A stretch of 64,000 nucleotides of DNA. Origin: Virgibacillus proomii. Its GTDB lineage: Bacteria; Bacillota; Bacilli; Bacillales; Amphibacillaceae. The notes under the pieces were generated by a model. The model was not told where the DNA came from and did not search any database. It saw nothing but the letters and a program-made list of their open reading frames with translations. A program made the translations under genes and the position numbers. The stretch covers positions 1,086,403 to 1,150,402 of the forward strand of contig NZ_FUFN01000009.1 in assembly GCF_900162615.1 (NCBI RefSeq). The letters are read 5' to 3'. This document shows, piece after piece, positions 27,836 to 37,600 of the stretch (the stretch's first letter is position 1; the number at the start of each line of letters is the position of its first letter).

Positions 27836-27959
27836 TTTAAAAGATTAGCTCCTACTTCATCTTACTTTAACTTTCCCTGCTAGCAGGGAAATTACTGCAG
27901 ACAATGAAATTCAATGCGCTATTTTTATACGTCTTTTGAACATTCTCCTAAAAAAATTA

Positions 27960-28301
27960 TTACCAGTAGTATGGTGGATAATAATATGGAGCTCCTAGTC
28001 CGCCTACTAATGATCCGGCTAACAGTCCGCCGGCTAACCCGCCAACAAATGGTCCAACGCCAAATCCAAATCCTGGTCCAAAGAAAGGTCTTGGACCAAA
28101 GAATGGCCTTGGTCCAAAGAATGGCCTTGGACCGAATATTGGTATGCGCCAGTCATCCCCTACATATTGCTCTTGATCAAAAGCTTGCAATTGGTGTTCA
28201 TCTGTATAAAATGCTTGATCATGCGGATAATAATAATTTTCCTGCACATTAGCCACTTGATTCCATTCATTCATCTCATTCATCTCATTCATCTCATTCA
28301 T
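27960..28301 (-). CDS. Low-complexity Gly/Pro/Tyr-rich protein, possibly surface or spore coat
   Basis: 113 residues from the ATG at 28299-28301 (GAGGG seven bases upstream). It starts with four MNE repeats, then an acidic Tyr/Gln stretch, then three GPRPFF repeats, a Gly-rich hydrophobic segment (GGLAGGLLAGSLVGGL) and a PYYYPPYYW end. No family is recognised. Such composition is common in spore coat or exported surface proteins of Bacillaceae, but that is inference. The Gly-rich segment could insert in a membrane. Confidence 0.65.
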   Translation of the reverse strand: MNEMNEMNEMNEWNQVANVQENYYYPHDQAFYTDEHQLQAFDQEQYVGDDWRIPIFGPRPFFGPRPFFGPRPFFGPGFGFGVGPFVGGLAGGLLAGSLVGGLGAPYYYPPYYW

Positions 28302-28957
28302 CAAAATTCCCTCATTTCTTTTTATGCTATGTAATCACTATATGCATTTGCCTATATAAGTTATTGGGCGCTTATACCAATAATATGTAAAATATGTTAA
28401 GGGAATTTTGCCACTGCCATATCCATCCTCTTATTTTCTAAGTCATATACAACAGCACTTTAAAGCTTCTAAAATCCTGCTATATACTAAAACTATACAG
28501 GATCAAGTTTTAGAAGAAAAAAAGAATGGAAAAGGGAATTTAATCACTTTTGGAAACGGTTAGGATCATTTTAAGCTGAACCTCATATCTCCTCATTCCT
28601 GAAACTTGCAAACTTTTTTCTATTCTTATATCGATATCGATTTCTTCTACAACAAATACAGCGAAAAGCGTCCTTAGCGAAATGCGATACAGAAAATCAC
28701 TACATTTACATTAAAATCGCATCATGCAGACAGCAAAGCAACAATCGTTCATCATTCAAGGAATTTCTCCAAAGAAAAAACGAATTAATCTTTTAGCATT
28801 ACTAAGAAAGTACTACATTTCTCCAAAAAGAAGAAGAACCAAGTAAAACAGGGTTAATTGAGTCATATCCTGTATCTTTGATTAACATTGCCTATACTCG
28901 TTTATCAACTTGACGTAAATTATATAGCAAGTAATGTTTGCCGATGCTATAATTTGT
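28302..28957. other. Intergenic, no gene recognised
   Basis: AT-rich. TATAAT at about 28949-28954 (GATGCTATAATTTG) is a probable -10 for the dedA transcript, giving a leader of about 120 bases. Confidence 0.45.
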
Positions 28958-29045
28958 AAAGGAGAGTGACCTACCCTATATAGCCCTATTTAATTCATTT
29001 AAAATAGGGAAACCTTTTAAATAGGTAGGACCCATCTTGATAATT
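28958..29045 (+). promoter_or_regulatory. Structured leader upstream of dedA
   Basis: CCTACC (28972-28977) and GGTAGG (29024-29029) can pair and enclose an inner stem CCCTATTT/AAAATAGGG; a purine-rich AAAGGAGAG precedes them. It lies between a likely -10 box and the dedA start. It does not match a riboswitch class I know. A folded control element or just a transcript-stabilising stem are both possible. Confidence 0.4.
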
Positions 29046-29082
29046 TATAAGCTTTCATTGCAAAAAGGAAAAGAGGATTAGC

Positions 29083-29676
29083 ATGTCAGATCTAGGGAGT
29101 CTTGTTACACAATACGGCTATATTGGAATATTTACTGTTCTCGTCTTAGGTATTATCGGACTTCCCCTGCCTGATGAGGTACTACTCACATACGTAGGCT
29201 ATAGTGTGTATTTAGGCAGAATGTCACTAAAGTATTCCATTTTCATTGCTATTTTAGGCTCTATCATCGGAATTTCTATTAGCTATTTGCTGGGAAAGAA
29301 GCTAGGAATTCCGTTTATTAAACGATTTGGCCCAAAATTACGTATAAAAGAAAAAAATATTATTTGGGCTCAAAATAAGTATAAAAAGTATGGGGGATTT
29401 TTTCTTCTAATTGGTTATTTTATCCCTGGAGTCAGACATATAACTGCCTATTTAGCTGGTATATCCAATTATCGTTATTCGTATTTTGCCATCTTTGCCT
29501 ATTTAGGTGCTGTTATCTGGGCATCTGCGTTCATTATTTTAGGAACAATATTAGGAAATAACTGGGAAATTATTGAACGGGTATTCTATCATGCTTCGAA
29601 AGCATTTTGGATTTTGCTTTTTATCGTTCTCGTATCCATCTATATAATAAGATCAAAAAAGAAATCAAAAACGTGA
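29083..29676 (+). CDS. DedA family membrane protein
   Basis: 197 residues with membrane segments near 15-35, 45-70, 135-160 and 170-190. DedA hallmarks are present: GLPLPDEVLL near residue 26, GKKLG after the second helix, and the GYFIPGVRHITAYLAGIS motif near 115. The family is linked to lipid flipping (undecaprenyl phosphate or phosphatidylethanolamine) and membrane stress. In B. subtilis its relative ybfM lies in an operon with pssA and psd; here the same three functions sit together but on different strands. It ends one base before psd, tail to tail. Confidence 0.88.
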   Translation: MSDLGSLVTQYGYIGIFTVLVLGIIGLPLPDEVLLTYVGYSVYLGRMSLKYSIFIAILGSIIGISISYLLGKKLGIPFIKRFGPKLRIKEKNIIWAQNKYKKYGGFFLLIGYFIPGVRHITAYLAGISNYRYSYFAIFAYLGAVIWASAFIILGTILGNNWEIIERVFYHASKAFWILLFIVLVSIYIIRSKKKSKT

Positions 29677-29677
29677 A

Positions 29678-30457
29678 CTAATTAAGAAATAAAAGTCTTT
29701 CCCCATATTTTATTTCTTCTCCTACAGTCACATTTGTCGCGAATTGAAGGTGTTCATTTTCCATTAACAAAATGACTGTGGAACCGAATGAGAAATAAGC
29801 TAACTCATCTCCTGGTTCTAGCTCTTTTGATTGGTTCGTAAGGTGGATACTATTCACATTTAATGCTCCAACTTTAACGACTGCAATATTTTGGAGCTCA
29901 CTCTCTATTTCTGTAACCGTTCGGCGATTCGTTGAAAGCGGTTTGTTGCCGTATTTTATTCCAAGCGAATTAACAGGATAGGATTTTCCACCTAGGGTCC
30001 AGCTGTTCGTAATCCTCCCTTTTACAGGACTATGAATTCTATGATAATGATGAGGAGATAAATATAAAATGATATATTTACCTTTCTTATAGGTTGCTGC
30101 TATCTCTTCACTACCTAGCATTTCTTCTAAATTTAGTTGTCGATTTTTTACCTTATATTTTTCCACCTCACTTACAGATCCAAAAGCACTAACTACACCA
30201 TCTACCGGGCTAACGATTACATGCTTATGATTATCAATAGCTCTTATCTCCGATTTTAGCTCTCTAGTAAACAAATGCTGAAGGCTATGGTATTCAGACA
30301 ACGGTAATTTCATTTCTGCCTGGTTGATATGATAAACTTTTACAAACAACGGAATGAAAATGCGACTCCATTTAGACGTTGTCACACGTATAAGTAATCG
30401 GGACATAAAACGATTTCCAGTCAATTCTACAAATATCTTAAAAAGCCACTTAAGCAA
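29678..30457 (-). CDS. psd: Phosphatidylserine decarboxylase proenzyme
   Basis: 259 residues. Contains SPVDGVV (near residue 85), YLSPHHYHRIHSPV and the self-cleavage site FSFGSTV (Gly-Ser-Thr near 228), where cleavage gives the pyruvoyl alpha chain. It turns phosphatidylserine into phosphatidylethanolamine at the membrane. A short N-terminal hydrophobic stretch may anchor it. Divergent from pssA 455 bases away, which makes its substrate; converges with dedA. Confidence 0.95.
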   Translation of the reverse strand: MLKWLFKIFVELTGNRFMSRLLIRVTTSKWSRIFIPLFVKVYHINQAEMKLPLSEYHSLQHLFTRELKSEIRAIDNHKHVIVSPVDGVVSAFGSVSEVEKYKVKNRQLNLEEMLGSEEIAATYKKGKYIILYLSPHHYHRIHSPVKGRITNSWTLGGKSYPVNSLGIKYGNKPLSTNRRTVTEIESELQNIAVVKVGALNVNSIHLTNQSKELEPGDELAYFSFGSTVILLMENEHLQFATNVTVGEEIKYGERLLFLN

Positions 30458-30912
30458 TGATTGAATCCTCCTATATAAAATAAATTATCTGTGATACTCT
30501 TCTCTAAATATAGTATAATTGGCTTTGACATCTGAGTAAATGGTATGCTTATTATAAACTATTTACCTATGAACCTGTTCAAAAAGCGTGGTAAAAATGA
30601 CATAGACAGTTTTGTCAGCTTGTTTCTTATGCTACACTTGTCTTGTACTTCGTAATGTTGTTAGAGATGGCGGCTCACCGATAAAGTTTTACTCATGTAT
30701 CCAAATGTATGTGTAAAAAGCACGCTGGAAACGTCTTTTCAGTATGTTTAGGACATAAACATTCGCTGCGAGTCAGCAATGAAGGGATTGGCTTGGATGA
30801 GGACGTATCAACAGATCAACAAAAGCCATATCAATTTGATTTTTTTCGTCCTTTTTATCCCCCTTTTTGCACACATACATATACTATAACAATAGATTTT
30901 TAGGGGGGCAAA
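30458..30912. other. Divergent psd-pssA control region
   Basis: AT-rich, no gene. A TTGGCTTTGACA-like box near 30520 faces psd, and GGGGGG directly precedes the pssA start. No operator was recognised. Confidence 0.4.
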
Positions 30913-31599
30913 ATGAATATAAAAAAACAAATACCAAATATGTTTACATTAGGAAATTTATATTGTGGTTTTTTATCAATTGGTTATGCTGCCAACAACC
31001 AATATAAAAATGCAGCTGTACTTGTTCTTATCGGGATGATGTTAGACAGTATGGATGGTCGGATTGCCAGAATGTTACGAGTTGAAAGTTCTCTAGGGAA
31101 AGAGTTAGATTCTTTAGCTGATATTGTAACTTTTGGCATAGCTCCATGCTTCTTAGTATACTATACGATATTCTCTAATAGTGGATGGCTTGGCTTTGCG
31201 GTCTCTGGATTATTCCCATTATTTGGGGCGTACCGATTAGCTAGATTCAATATTACATCAGATAATGATTCTATTAATCATTTTGTAGGTGTACCAATTA
31301 CCGCTGCCGGGGGAATACTAGCGATATTAACTTTATTTAATGAACAAATTCCTAGTATTGTAACAACTGTTATTTTCACTGCACTGTGCTTCTTAATGGT
31401 AAGTACAATCAAAATACCAAGCTGTAAACAAATCCCCTTACCTAGATATGGTACCATTGTAACCATCTTCTTGGGGGCATTGTTAGTTATCATTAATATT
31501 GAAGCACATGGTAGATTTCCTTATTTACTCTATGTCGCAACACCTCTCTACCTGATATATGTGGCGTATCGTTTTTTCAAAATCAAAGAAATCAGATAA
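30913..31599 (+). CDS. pssA: CDP-diacylglycerol-serine O-phosphatidyltransferase
   Basis: 228 residues with several membrane helices. The CDP-alcohol phosphotransferase signature is complete: MDGRIARML (DG-x2-AR) then G and the two Asp of LDSLAD near residues 51-73. It makes phosphatidylserine from CDP-diacylglycerol and serine. TAGGGGGGCAAA precedes the ATG, and a perfect terminator follows. With psd it supplies the membrane phosphatidylethanolamine. Confidence 0.95.
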   Translation: MNIKKQIPNMFTLGNLYCGFLSIGYAANNQYKNAAVLVLIGMMLDSMDGRIARMLRVESSLGKELDSLADIVTFGIAPCFLVYYTIFSNSGWLGFAVSGLFPLFGAYRLARFNITSDNDSINHFVGVPITAAGGILAILTLFNEQIPSIVTTVIFTALCFLMVSTIKIPSCKQIPLPRYGTIVTIFLGALLVIINIEAHGRFPYLLYVATPLYLIYVAYRFFKIKEIR

Positions 31600-31610
31600 A
31601 AGGAAACTTC

Positions 31611-31647
31611 TTAACCGTAGTGGTCTTCCTTCATCCACTACGGTTAA
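31611..31647 (+). terminator. pssA terminator
   Basis: Perfect 13-base arms TTAACCGTAGTGG/CCACTACGGTTAA with an 11-base loop, followed by AATTTTAAC, 12 bases past the pssA stop. Confidence 0.75.
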
Positions 31648-32027
31648 AATTTTAACAAAAGTACTATAATCGTAACGCCTTTGAATTCTACAGCTTGCAT
31701 ATTGAGTTTTTTCAGCTTCATTTTTAGCTGTGGAATAACTATTTTCTGTTTCAGTGAAACGTTTACCATGCTGTTTTTTGGACTTTGGGTATATTTAAGT
31801 AAACAACAAATATCCCCACCACTTTGAACTAACTCTTGTTAAGCAGATAGATACGAAATCTTTTAGCAGATGATATGAAAACTGCTGGTTATTAAGTCAC
31901 CTGGGTTCTTGTCCATGCATCATAGGGTAATAAGGATAATTCCTATGCATCGATTTTCTCCAGTTTTTCCGCCCATCGTTTCTTCATCACTGCAATAGAG
32001 GATTTATGGACAAATAATGAAATACAA

Positions 32028-32370
32028 CTACATCGATTCAAACAAATGATGAAGCATGCGATCTTTATCCGTAAAAAATTGCTCCATTATTTTATAATGA
32101 CTTGTTTTTTCCAATGTGGTTTCCTGCATGCCAGCTTCTGTCAACTCAAAAATGAGTGCATGTGGATATGTCATCAAAATAGGCGCATGGGTAGAGATAA
32201 TAAACTGGAACATGCTTCTACAAGATCGTGAATTCGCTGCAGCATTGACATCTGCCTTAATGGAGACAAGGCTGCTTCTGGTTTATCTAAAATGTATAGT
32301 CTATTTCCTTGGAATCGGTGGATAAATGCTGCCAAGAATGCTTCGTCATGTGATTCCATTTTATTTCGAA
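32028..32370 (-). pseudogene. C-terminal remnant of an AAA ATPase
   Basis: Two overlapping frames join to give DEAFLAAFIHRFQG, RLYILDKPEAALSP (Walker B-like, Lys for the usual Glu) and QFIISTHAPILMTYPHA (the STHSP-type switch), ending KDRMLHHLF. This is the tail of a predicted single-domain AAA_21 ATPase. The front half with Walker A is missing; the remnant runs straight into the 3' end of dacB. Function unknown. Confidence 0.65.
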
Positions 32371-33902
32371 AAATCATGCTCTGCCAATGTCTCAGCGATT
32401 TGGTCCTCGATCGCCATGATATGTTTACTTGATCCAAGATAGTTATTTATCATGATCGAAAAAATAATTGGGTGTTGATCCTTTGTCATTACATAACCGG
32501 ATAGTGTTGACATACCTGTTAATGAGCCTGTCTTTGCCATCACATTGGATTTTGCAGGTCCCGTTTTCATGCGCTCACGGAGGGTGCCGCCAACGAATCT
32601 GTCGGATTCCCCGGCTACCGGCAGGGATTGTTTAAATACTTTAAACCAAGGTTTATGTTGCGCATGATAAAGTAATTGGGTAAGCGCATTTGCTGGGATC
32701 ATATTTTTATGTGACATCCCAGATCCATCGCGTAATAGTATGGATGTTGGATCGATTCCCATGTCAGACATGACTTGTTCTATAGCTTCTATTCCTTTTT
32801 CCCAGCTGCCTTCATTATGCATCACTTTTCCCATTTCTTTCGTAAGTACTTCACCATGTCCATTATTACTTAGTTTCATAAATGGAATAAGTAATTCTTT
32901 TAACGGTATTGATTTTTTTATAGCTAGCTTATTCGCTTTTGTAGGCGTTTTCCCCCGAGTGGGTTTAGAATGTCCAATAAAAGAGATACCTGCTTCGTTA
33001 AGAGCTACTTCAAACACATCTAATACATACCCTGTTGGTTCCCAAATGGATATCCAATCTTTTGCATTCGAACCATTTACCGGCATCGTTCCTTCAACGA
33101 CAATCGTATTCGTTCCATGTTTTCGTTCAATAGAAATATCCTTTTTCCCATCCTTATTTATCATTTTTGTGTTATTCACGATGTTTACATAATCGGTTTT
33201 AGGCGTTATACGTAGTTTTGCTTTTCCTTCAGCTGCTTTCCTAGGAAGCACCTCGACAATAACCGTTCCAGCGTCATAATCTTCATTTGGAGAAAGGGTT
33301 AAAGCCGATACTTGTGCTCCAGTATAAACAGATTCATCTGACCAATTTAAATCTTGGGATAGACGAATATCATCATACCATGTGTCATCGCCAATAAGAT
33401 TGCCTTTTATTTTTCGAATTCCCTGCTTTCTTAAATCACGAGCAAAACGTTGTAAATCTTTCGCTAATAGGGTCGGATCTCCTTTTCCTTTTACATATAA
33501 GTTTCCATGTAGTACATTACCTTTCACTTTCCCATTCGTTAGTATTTCAGTTGAAAATTGATAATCCTCACCCAGTACCTCCAATGCTGATACTGCAGTG
33601 AGCAGCTTCATATTGGATGCTGGATGTAATCGACTAGATGCATTCTGCGAAAATAACAGTTTTCCTGTGTTCGCATGCATAACGCTAACAGCTGTTGACG
33701 TTCCAGCTAAATGCTTATTCATCAGGATGGCTGATAGTTTTTCCTCTAACGAAGCATTTTCAGTTATTGTTTCTTTGTCTATATCTTTTGTTGCTGTCAC
33801 GAGCAATGGATTATTTTGATTCAATAACGAAATTATAACGATAACAGAAATAACCAAACATAAATATCTTTTCCTTATCACGCTATTCCACTTCATAAGC
33901 AT
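32361..33902 (-). CDS. dacB: D-alanyl-D-alanine carboxypeptidase/endopeptidase (DacB, PBP4 type)
   Basis: About 513 residues from the ATG at 33900-33902 (AAAGGTG upstream); an upstream extension lacks a ribosome site. An N-terminal signal or anchor (residues ~12-30) is followed by the class C penicillin-binding domain: SNMK (Ser near 96), the SNN motif in KLSNNGHG, and KTG in MAKTGSLTGMS, with the large inserted domain between the first two motifs. It trims peptidoglycan peptides outside the membrane. Its last codons abut an unrelated ATPase remnant. Confidence 0.92.
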   Translation of the reverse strand: MLMKWNSVIRKRYLCLVISVIVIISLLNQNNPLLVTATKDIDKETITENASLEEKLSAILMNKHLAGTSTAVSVMHANTGKLLFSQNASSRLHPASNMKLLTAVSALEVLGEDYQFSTEILTNGKVKGNVLHGNLYVKGKGDPTLLAKDLQRFARDLRKQGIRKIKGNLIGDDTWYDDIRLSQDLNWSDESVYTGAQVSALTLSPNEDYDAGTVIVEVLPRKAAEGKAKLRITPKTDYVNIVNNTKMINKDGKKDISIERKHGTNTIVVEGTMPVNGSNAKDWISIWEPTGYVLDVFEVALNEAGISFIGHSKPTRGKTPTKANKLAIKKSIPLKELLIPFMKLSNNGHGEVLTKEMGKVMHNEGSWEKGIEAIEQVMSDMGIDPTSILLRDGSGMSHKNMIPANALTQLLYHAQHKPWFKVFKQSLPVAGESDRFVGGTLRERMKTGPAKSNVMAKTGSLTGMSTLSGYVMTKDQHPIIFSIMINNYLGSSKHIMAIEDQIAETLAEHDFSK

Positions 33903-34289
33903 GTCCACACCTTTTACTTTAATTTTTATCATTATATTGTAAGATTTGGATAATATACGGGTTAGCCTTGAATTCCTTCTATTTAAAAAGAACAAAAATT
34001 AGGATGGTGTAACGATAGTGGCAAGCTCATGTAGACCCGTTTAGTTTTTGGAACAATCATTTGCTTCGTCTTATGGAACAATTTAAAATGTCTATCATCG
34101 AATAGCTTTATTCTTAACTTTGTTCTAGTCACTTATCATTAGATGCCTGAGTTCAAGTTAGGTGCCCTATCAAAGCAATATCTATAGCTTATGTCTTCTC
34201 CGATAGAGTTATGAATGTGTTTAACCTATTTTATGTCTGAAAAACGTTTTGTAACGTTACTATTTCTTTTTAATACATTTAACCAAAGC
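33903..34289. other. Intergenic, no gene recognised
   Basis: AT-rich divergent-looking spacer before the repeat block at 34290-34530. Nothing further seen. Confidence 0.45.
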
Positions 34290-34530
34290 TAGAAGTGCTC
34301 ATTTACCGACATACAAACTGGGGAACTTTTGACTAGATAAAGCGTAGCTTCATTCATGGAAGGGTTTCCCTCCTTGAATATTAAGCATTTAGGAGAGATG
34401 TTTTTCTCCATATCCCCGTCAAGATAATTAACAAACATGCCTCTAAAACAGGGGCATGACCAGAACCTGAGCCGCAAGCCGCTTTTAGTCGGCTTTTCTT
34501 TCGATTCGAGCCGATGTTGACTTATCGTAT
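34290..34530. repeat. Dispersed repeat modules D and B
   Basis: Module D (GACATACAAACTGG ... GATAAAGCGTAGCTTCATTC) is followed by module B: CATGCCTCTAAAACAGGGGC, then GAGCCGCAAGCC, TTTTAGTCGGC and TTTCGATTCGAGCCGATGTT, GACTTATCGTA. Close copies of B lie at 40810-40910 and 53829-53945. The frame at 34289-34477 is repeat-derived. Confidence 0.7.
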
Positions 34531-34571
34531 AGGTCTGTGTTCATTTATTATAAAGAGTAATGAAAATAAAT

Positions 34572-34618
34572 AAAGCCCAATGGTCATATAACCAAAAGGT
34601 TATTTCCATCGGGCCTTT
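34572..34618 (-). terminator. Terminator after the adhesin gene
   Basis: Long stem: AAAGGCCCGATGG...ACC against GGT...CCATTGGGCTTT, with TTTT in the loop and T-rich flank on the minus strand. Nine bases past the adhesin stop. Confidence 0.7.
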
Positions 34619-34626
34619 TCTTTTAC

Positions 34627-37600
34627 TTAAGAGATATTTTTACGTTTAGATAAGATGAGAATACCTCCAAAAGTGATTAATGAGATACCTAAAATGATCA
34701 TATAACGTAACCATTCTTCTCCAGTTTGTGGAAGTTTGTCGTTAAACTGCTGTACCGGTTTATCTAGGTTCTGCTTGTTATCATTGTTTGTGTGAGTTGT
34801 ATCCGTATGTCCATTGTTATTTTTCTCATCATTAGATACTGGTTCATCTGGAATAAGTGTATTTTCTACCGTTAGTTTAAGTGTCTCCTTCTGACTAAAT
34901 TCAATCGTAAAAGGAATTGGCGCTTTATCTAGCTGGTAGTGAGTTGGTGCTTTGGTTTCGACAAACTGGTACTTACCTGGTCGCAGGTCTTCTACAACGA
35001 TTTTGCCTGCCTCATTCGTTGTTAGACCTTCTTGAAGGGTGTTGCCTTCTGCATCTTGCAGTTCGAATACGGCACCCTCTAGTGTCTTATCTTTGTTATC
35101 TTCATCAACTTTTACAAGTTCGATAGACCCTGGAATTAGCTCATTTTCTACTTGCACCTTAACTACCCTAACATCTGCTTCCATTTTGCTTTTCTCAATC
35201 GTAAATTTAATTGGAGTTTCGTCTAGTTGATAATGCTTTGGCGCTTTTGTTTCCACGAATTGATACATGCCCGGTTTCAGATTTTCAACAACAATTTTAC
35301 CTTCCTCATTCGTTGTTAAACCTTCTTGAAGGATATTACCTTTTGCATCTTGCAGTTCAAATTCGGCTCCTTCTAGTTTCGTTGCCTGGTCGTTTCTGTC
35401 AATTTTGGTAAGTTCCACTTTACCAGTAGTCAACGTATTCATTGCAGTTAATCTTAATATCTCTTTCTGACTCGTTTCAACATCAAACGCGATTGGTTTA
35501 GCATCTAGCTGGTAATGAGCTGGTGCTTTGGTTTCAACAAACTGGTACTTGCCTGGTCGCAGGTCTTCTACAACGATTTTGCCTGCTTCATTCGTTGTTA
35601 AGCCTTCTTGAAGGGTGTTGCCTTCTGCATCTTGCAGTTCGAATACGGCACCCTCTAGTGTCTTATCTTTGTTATCTTCTTCAACTTTTACAAGTTCGAC
35701 AGACCCTGGAATTAGCTCATTTTCTGCTTGCACCTTAACTACCCTAACATCTGCTTCCGTTTTGCTTTTCTCAATTGTAAATTTAATTGGAGTTGCATTT
35801 AACTGATAATGATCCGGCGCTTTTGTTTCCACGAATTGATACATGCCTGGTTTCAGATTTTCAACAACAATTTTACCTTCCTCATTCGTTGTTAAATTTT
35901 TTTGTATAACTTCATCTTTTTCATTTAAAAGATTGAACACAGCACCTTCTAATGAAACTTCTTCCTGATCCTTGTCAACCTTTGTTAGCTCTACTTTACC
36001 CAGAATAAGTTCATTCATGGCTTCTACAGTTACTGCCTTTGTTTTTCCAGGTTCTATAGTAAAGGGAATTGGTTCCTTGTTAAGCAAATAATATGCTGGT
36101 GCTTTAGTTTCGATAAATTGATACTTGCCTGGCTGAAGATTAGAAACAAAGATTTTCCCATTCTCATCTGTCCTTAATAGCGGATAAACAACAGATCCAT
36201 CTTCACGTTCTAATCGAAATTCTGCATCTTTTAGAACTTGATTCTCACCATCTTCAGCAAGTTTTGTTAATTCCACCGAACCAAGTTTTATATTCTCTGC
36301 TGTTAATGTAAGAACTTCTGTTTGTTTTTTACCGATTGTAAATGGAATTGGCTCCGTATTGAGTTGGTAACCATTAGGGGCTTTTGTTTCTATAAACTGA
36401 TAATCTCCAGGTTCCAAACCATCCTTGTAAATAATACCAGCTGCATTTGTTGTTACGTAATTGATATTCTCATACGTATCTCCATTTTTCTTCTGTAAGA
36501 CAAAAGAAGCACCGGATAAGGTCTTACCTGTTTCTTTATCCACCTTATTTAATTGGACAGCATGAATTAGCTTCGAATTGGTAACTGTATACTGATTCCC
36601 TAATTTTTCAGCACTGCCTTCTTCATATGGTTTATTAATCGTAATAGTATATTGTTTTTTATCAATGAAATAGCCATCTGGTGCACTGTCTTCAATCAAC
36701 GTATAATCTCCATAGAGCAATCGATCAAAAACAGCTTTTCCACCTTCACCAGTTGTTTTCGTGCCAATAGTAACCCCACTTTCCTCATCCACCAGAGTAA
36801 AGGTAGCACCTGGAAGGAGTTCACCAGTTTTGCTATCTGTTTTGTTAACAGTTAGTCTGCCGATTTCTCCAGTGCCTTCTCCCATACCATTAGTATATTT
36901 TACCTTTATCGTTTCTTTAGACTCATTCACTACTTCATCAATATTGTCGCCATTGAAAGAGATACTGTTACTTACAGAATTCCCTGGTTTCTCAAGAATG
37001 AGTGACTGATATTCCAACATATATGGTTCGTTTATTTCTTCTCTAAATTTAAGGATAAACGAATCCGGATTTTGATTTAATTCTAAGGTATAATCGGTTC
37101 CAAGCTCCAGTTTCTCTCCTTTTGTGACATCACCATGTTCATTTACAGATGTTGCATACAAATGGAATGAGTTTTCCAAGAGCGCTTGATTATTACTTGG
37201 ATTGTCAACTATGGTGGCATTGCTAACATTTGACTGGGCAAAGTTAATATTTACTTTCCAATCAATAATTTTCCCGCTCTGACTGCCTGACTTCTCCGTA
37301 TATTTTCCTCCATGTGGAATAGATACAGAAGCATCTAAGTCGGTTTCTTTTTTATCTCCATTGTAGAGTGTTGCTCTATTTTTGTAGTTTTCTGCGACTA
37401 ATTCCAGTTCATCCAAACTCGTCTTATATTCAATCAAATATGCTTCCTTCATCTCTTTTTCAAATGAGACTTGAAAACCGGGCTCTGCCTTTTCATTTTT
37501 TATAAACTTAATGGAGTAATCTTCCCCTGGTACCGCTTCTTTTAATCTTATTCCATTTGCTCCTCCTGTGAGTTCCATCTCATAGACGGTAATGGAATCA

